Source of the DNA: Flavobacterium sp.
GTDB lineage: Bacteria > Bacteroidota > Bacteroidia > Flavobacteriales > Flavobacteriaceae
Direction of reading: 5' to 3'
NCBI RefSeq assembly: GCF_013823965.1
Contig: NZ_PNNA01000101.1
Location: forward strand, 1-64,000
Length of the DNA: 64,000 bases
The position numbers and the translations under genes are program-made. Below, one piece after another: positions 59,591 to 64,000 of the stretch (positions within the stretch are counted from its first letter, which is position 1; each line of letters starts with the position of its first letter). The notes beneath the pieces are model-generated. The model was not told the origin of the DNA. It did no database searches and saw nothing but the letters and a program-made list of their open reading frames with translations.

Positions 59591-60658
59591 TTATAATGTG
59601 TTCACGTTATTCAAATCTGCAAATGCTTGTTCCAGTCTGGCGTTGAAAGTAACCTCACCTTCACGCAACCATTTTCTTGGATCGTAGTATTTTTTGTTTG
59701 GAGCATCAGAACCAGTTGGATTTCCGATTTGAGTTTTTAGGTAATCAATGTTGTCTACCATAAAGTCACGAATACCTTCAGCAAATGCAAATTGCAAGTC
59801 GGTGTCGATGTTCATTTTTACTACACCATAGCTGATACCTTCTCTTATTTCTTCTAATGTGGAACCTGAACCTCCGTGGAAAACGAAATCAACTGGGTTT
59901 GGTCCCGTTTTGAATTTGTCTTGAACGTAATCTTGGGAGTTTTTCAAGATTTTTGGAGTCAATTTTACGTTTCCTGGTTTGTAAACACCGTGAACGTTTC
60001 CAAAAGAAGCCGCAATTGTGAAACGTGGGCTTACTTTTGATAATTCTTCGTAAGCATAGGATACTTCAGAAGGTTGTGTGTATAATTTTGAACTGTCAAC
60101 ATCAGAGTTGTCCACGCCATCTTCTTCACCACCTGTAATTCCTAGTTCGATTTCCAATGTCATTCCCATTTTACTCATTCTAGTTAAATATCCTTTACAG
60201 ATTTCGATGTTTTCTTCGATAGGTTCTTCGGATAAATCAATCATGTGAGAAGAGAACAAAGGTTTTCCTGTTTCGGTAAAATGTTTTTCAGAGGCATCCA
60301 ATAATCCGTCAATCCAAGGCAATAATTTTTTGGCACAGTGGTCAGTGTGTAAAATTACGGTTGCTCCGTATGCTTCTGCTAAAGTATGGATGTGTTTTGC
60401 GCCAGCGATTGCACCAGCGATTGCTGCTTTTTCACCGGCATTGGAAAGTCCTTTCCCTGCATTAAATTGTGCTCCACCATTTGAAAATTGGATGATAACG
60501 GGTGCATTAAGTTTAGCTGCAGTTTCAAGAACTCCGTTTATGGTGTTTGATCCCGTAACGTTAACTGCCGGAAGTGCAAACCCTTTTTCTTTTGCATAAT
60601 TGAAAATTTCTTGAACTTGATCTCCTGTAGCTACGCCCGGTTTGATATTGTGTGCCAT
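59591..60658 (-). CDS. fbaA: Class II fructose-bisphosphate aldolase
   Basis: 355 aa; FALPAVNVTGSNTINGVLETAA; VILHTDHCAKKLLPWIDGLLDA; EIELGITGGEEDGVDN; VFHGGSGSTLEEIREGISYGVVKMNIDTDLQFA. Confidence 0.97.
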   Translation of the reverse strand: MAHNIKPGVATGDQVQEIFNYAKEKGFALPAVNVTGSNTINGVLETAAKLNAPVIIQFSNGGAQFNAGKGLSNAGEKAAIAGAIAGAKHIHTLAEAYGATVILHTDHCAKKLLPWIDGLLDASEKHFTETGKPLFSSHMIDLSEEPIEENIEICKGYLTRMSKMGMTLEIELGITGGEEDGVDNSDVDSSKLYTQPSEVSYAYEELSKVSPRFTIAASFGNVHGVYKPGNVKLTPKILKNSQDYVQDKFKTGPNPVDFVFHGGSGSTLEEIREGISYGVVKMNIDTDLQFAFAEGIRDFMVDNIDYLKTQIGNPTGSDAPNKKYYDPRKWLREGEVTFNARLEQAFADLNNVNTL

Positions 60659-60726
60659 TGTAATTTATTTTGTTGTTTATTTTATTTTGTTGTTTTTCCG
60701 ACTGCAAAAATAAGAATTAATTAGCA

Positions 60727-63285
60727 TTAGAATGGATAATTTATTCCAAAATTAAATACAGAATTACCGAAATCGTAATCGTTGAACCATCTTTTATCAA
60801 TTTCATTGGCTGGATTGTACGTTTTAAACCCTAAATCTAATCGGGCCACGAAAAAACTAAAATCGTAACGCAAACCAAATCCAGTGCCTAGGGCCAATTC
60901 TTTTAAATCACTTAGATTGTTCAACCGTGCTTTTTCGTCAGTCACATCATCGAGCACATTCCAAATATTGCCTGCATCGGCAAATAGGGCTCCTTTTAAA
61001 CTGCCCAATATTTTGAATCTAAATTCGGTGCTTAGGGCAATTTTCATGTTGGCTTCATTAAAATCATTGACGGCACCACTGCTTCCTGGACCTAAACGGT
61101 AAGGTTGCCATGCCCTGTTGTCGTTAGAACCTCCAGCAAAATAACTTCTGGAGAATGGAATGTTTTTTGAATTTCCGTATGGAATGGCAATTCCAAAAAA
61201 AGATCTAAAGGCCAATACTTTTTCTTTGGATAAATCCCAATATTTGATATAATCGAATTCAGTTTTTATGTATTCTGAATATTCTAAATTAAAAATTTTA
61301 TAATTCCCATTGGCATTTTTAGGCAAATTTGCTGCGTTTGAAACCAATGATAAAAAAGAGCCCGCAGTTTCAATTTTTGTTCTAAAAAGGTAGAAGTTGT
61401 TGTCTTTCAAGTCGTTTCTGGTAGATTTAGAAAAAGTGTAATTTGTGGCCAGAATAAAGTCGTTTTCAGTAAGTCGAATCCTTCGTTCTTCAATGCTGTT
61501 AACGTCCATGTAAGCTTGGTCAGCCGGAATTAAAGCCGTATTGTTCGATAAAACGGCATTGGTAAATCCTGAAGTTCCTTCTTCAATTTTTAAATCGCCA
61601 GTGTCTTTGTCAGCCCAGTCGGGGTTTGTGTTGTAGACTCTTCCAATTTTATTTAAGGCATCATAGGACGATTCATAGACATTGAAATAATTCTTCGGGT
61701 TCAAATTTCGTACATATTGCATGTTAAAGAGGTCAAAACGGGCAGTATTGTTTTTTTTAGGAGTCCAATTGTAAGCCAATAGGGCGGTAAAATTCTCTTT
61801 GTCTAACCCAATATTTTTCTGGGTCGACAATCCCGTCGACAGTTGTGTGGACGGAATCATGCTTTTGGGAATAATTTTTTCGGTTGAAAAAGGAAACCAA
61901 ATTCGAGGAATATTTAGTTTTAAATCAATTCCGTATTCCAATACATTAAAAAATTGGCTGTCCGGATTGGCTAAATCTTTTGAAGAACCTATGTTGCCTC
62001 GTGCTGAAACTTCGAGTGTTTCGGCTCCACTAAAGATGTTTCTAATGCTTTCCGTGACACTGCCAGCAATCCCGAAAGTTTGAATGTTGGAATGAGTCAC
62101 GTCAAATGTGGTGTTCAAACTGTATTTTTTTCGAGGGGACAGATAGACTTTGGCTATCAAGGATTGGGCAGTTGTGTCTCTTTTGTCCATTTCGTAAAGA
62201 ATGGTTGGATAGTTAAAAATCTTGAGATTATTCAAGTAACGTGTGGTCAAAACGGTTCTAAAATCGGCAAATAAACTTCCCTTTGTGATAAACACCGCAT
62301 CGGTTATGGCTCGTGGTTTGTATTTTAATTTTTCATGGCTGTACAAATGAAAATTATTGTAGGTTGTGCTGTCCGTAATTTTATCGTTGCTGTTTGTTGC
62401 CGAATAATCGGTATAAATATTCACATCGCTTATTTTGTATATTTTGAAAGGGACTGTTCTGGTAGAGTCATTTTCTTGAATGGAATAGTTGTTTATTTTT
62501 AAATTTATGTTGGCCTTGTTTTTAGTATTTAGGGTGTCGATGTCAAACGTTACGTAATTAGGTTGAAAATTATATACGCCATTGTTCCTGAAATGAGTGG
62601 TGATTCTATTTTTTTCATTGTCAAAATCTTCTGTTTTATATTGATTTCCAGATTTCAATAAAGAATTGGCTTTGGTTGCCTGGTACATTGAATCTAATGC
62701 TGGAGTGTAAATTGTAGTCTTCAAAGAATCTAAAAAATAGGGATTCCCAGTAGTTATGGTATATTTTATTTTGGCTTTTTTGGCACTTATGCTGTCTAAT
62801 TTATAATTGGCTTTTACGCCAAAAAAACCATTGTTGAAATAATAATATTTTAATCTCGAAATCGATTTGTTGGTTCTTATCGTGTCAATAATTACGGGAG
62901 CTTCGCCGGTTTTTTTCAAGAATTCGTGAATCCCCTTGTACCAAAAAGATTGCCCAAGTCGATCCACTTGTTTTGCTGACAGCCATTTGGATTGTTTTTC
63001 ATACTTGCCGGGATTATTGATAAATTTGGCTTTATAGGATGAATCTGGCTTTGGTTTGGCAATGTTGAATAAGTTCAATCGCAATCGATAACCAAGGATG
63101 GAACTGTTTGGTTTTTGATACAATTGATTAATGACATCATCATTCTTCACGGTTTTGTCATTGGCCAAGATTTCATTTTTGGTTAGTAGCTGTTTTCCGT
63201 CCGGGACACGTTTTACAGTGTCGCAAGCCGAGATAATTATTCCTATTAAAATAAATGTTGCTATTTTTGTGCTAATCTTTTTCAA
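60727..63285 (-). CDS. tamL: BamA/TamA-family outer membrane lipoprotein (TamL-like)
   Basis: Start inferred at TTG (63283-63285) giving lipoprotein signal (M)KKISTKIATFILIGIIISACDTVKRVPDGKQLL; C-terminal barrel SYFAGGSNDNRAWQPYRLGPGSSG...GFGLRYDFSFFVARLDLGFKTYNPA...FNFGINYPF. Confidence 0.85.
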   Translation of the reverse strand: MKKISTKIATFILIGIIISACDTVKRVPDGKQLLTKNEILANDKTVKNDDVINQLYQKPNSSILGYRLRLNLFNIAKPKPDSSYKAKFINNPGKYEKQSKWLSAKQVDRLGQSFWYKGIHEFLKKTGEAPVIIDTIRTNKSISRLKYYYFNNGFFGVKANYKLDSISAKKAKIKYTITTGNPYFLDSLKTTIYTPALDSMYQATKANSLLKSGNQYKTEDFDNEKNRITTHFRNNGVYNFQPNYVTFDIDTLNTKNKANINLKINNYSIQENDSTRTVPFKIYKISDVNIYTDYSATNSNDKITDSTTYNNFHLYSHEKLKYKPRAITDAVFITKGSLFADFRTVLTTRYLNNLKIFNYPTILYEMDKRDTTAQSLIAKVYLSPRKKYSLNTTFDVTHSNIQTFGIAGSVTESIRNIFSGAETLEVSARGNIGSSKDLANPDSQFFNVLEYGIDLKLNIPRIWFPFSTEKIIPKSMIPSTQLSTGLSTQKNIGLDKENFTALLAYNWTPKKNNTARFDLFNMQYVRNLNPKNYFNVYESSYDALNKIGRVYNTNPDWADKDTGDLKIEEGTSGFTNAVLSNNTALIPADQAYMDVNSIEERRIRLTENDFILATNYTFSKSTRNDLKDNNFYLFRTKIETAGSFLSLVSNAANLPKNANGNYKIFNLEYSEYIKTEFDYIKYWDLSKEKVLAFRSFFGIAIPYGNSKNIPFSRSYFAGGSNDNRAWQPYRLGPGSSGAVNDFNEANMKIALSTEFRFKILGSLKGALFADAGNIWNVLDDVTDEKARLNNLSDLKELALGTGFGLRYDFSFFVARLDLGFKTYNPANEIDKRWFNDYDFGNSVFNFGINYPF

Positions 63286-63321
63286 ATGGTCTGAAATATT
63301 TAATTCAAAAGTACATTTTTT

Positions 63322-64000
63322 ATGGTTAGTAAAAACCAAATAAAACTTATAACGAGTTTACAACAAAAAAAATATCGATCAATCAACCAATTATTTTTTG
63401 CTGAAGGCATAAAGGTAATTCAAGAATTGGTGGAATCAAATTTTGAATTGGTTCATTTGTACACGACCCAAAATGATTTTGAGGAAGTTTCGAATGACAA
63501 AAAAACGATAATTTCTGAAAATGATTTAAAAAAAATCAGTGCTTTGGCAACGCCAAATACTTGTTTGGCAATTTTTAAAATCCCCAGCGAGAAAAAAACC
63601 AATGAATCAGGATTGATTCTTGCACTGGATTCCATTCGTGATCCCGGAAATTTAGGAACCATTTTGCGATTGTGCGACTGGTTTGGCATCGAACAATTAA
63701 TTTGTTCGAAAGAAACGGTTGATATTTATAATCCAAAAGTGGTTCAAGCCACAATGGGCTCCATTGCCAGGGTCAACGTCAATTATGTGGATTTGGAATC
63801 ATTTATCGACAAAACCAAATTAGCCGTTTTCGGAACTTTTATGGACGGAAACAACATTTATAAAACTGATTTGCCCCAAGAAGGCATTATTGTCATGGGC
63901 AATGAAGCCAATGGGATTTCGCCAGAATTGGAAAGATTAATTAAAAACAGGCTGACCATTCCCCGTTTTGGGACACTTCAAAAAACAGAAAGTTTGAATG
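63322..64000 (+). CDS. TrmH/SpoU-family RNA methyltransferase (3' end outside window)
   Basis: Not in ORF track because it runs off the end; translated manually: MVSKNQIKLITSLQQKKYRSINQLFFAEGIKVIQELVESNFELVHLYTTQ...LILALDSIRDPGNLGTILRLCDWFGIEQLICSKETVDIYNPKVVQATMGSIARVNVNYV: SPOUT NPGNLGTILR motif. Confidence 0.93.
   Translation, partial: MVSKNQIKLITSLQQKKYRSINQLFFAEGIKVIQELVESNFELVHLYTTQNDFEEVSNDKKTIISENDLKKISALATPNTCLAIFKIPSEKKTNESGLILALDSIRDPGNLGTILRLCDWFGIEQLICSKETVDIYNPKVVQATMGSIARVNVNYVDLESFIDKTKLAVFGTFMDGNNIYKTDLPQEGIIVMGNEANGISPELERLIKNRLTIPRFGTLQKTESLN

Overview
This is a contiguous, gene-dense, AT-rich chromosomal segment from a Bacteroidota bacterium, almost certainly Flavobacteriia/Flavobacterium-like. 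The basis is type IX secretion sorting domains, SusE/F-like starch binding, TamL, the GYDIA kinase and the mre-rod cluster. Most of the window is core metabolism and cell envelope. Left to right: the end of a starch-utilisation locus (SusE/F-like protein and a T9SS GH13 amylase); a reverse-strand C2/C3-acid utilisation cluster (Acs, PrpE, lone receiver, CbrA-like symporter-kinase, two small membrane proteins, MHS-type MFS transporter, porin, and an upstream IS1-InsA-like zinc-ribbon/HTH protein); a PQQ-type sugar dehydrogenase with cytochrome c; tRNA-Phe; coaX, an OMP, lptC, a CorC-like protein and a PpiD-like PPIase; GYDIA kinase and HMG-CoA reductase; a MacB-like permease; purH; mreBCD-mrdA-rodA; an endonuclease and a tail-specific protease; surE and lpxB; a small cassette-like gene; a very large T9SS surface protein; comEC; a thioredoxin; four tandem POT peptide transporters with a DPP-IV-like peptidase; accD; fbaA; tamL; and a partial SPOUT rRNA methyltransferase. 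I saw no convincing CRISPR array, prophage, defence island or wholly new multi-gene system. The best second-look items are: (1) a 62-bp quasi-palindrome with three CCGCGG cores spaced exactly 22 bp apart (40721-40782); (2) the complete acetate/propionate sensing-uptake-activation cluster with a possibly domesticated InsA-like regulator; (3) two related ACCACAAATTG palindromic elements flanking the HMG-CoA reductase gene; (4) the four-paralogue POT/DPP peptide locus; (5) the cassette-like gene at 39839-40351. All product calls come from reading the sequence; no database searches were run.
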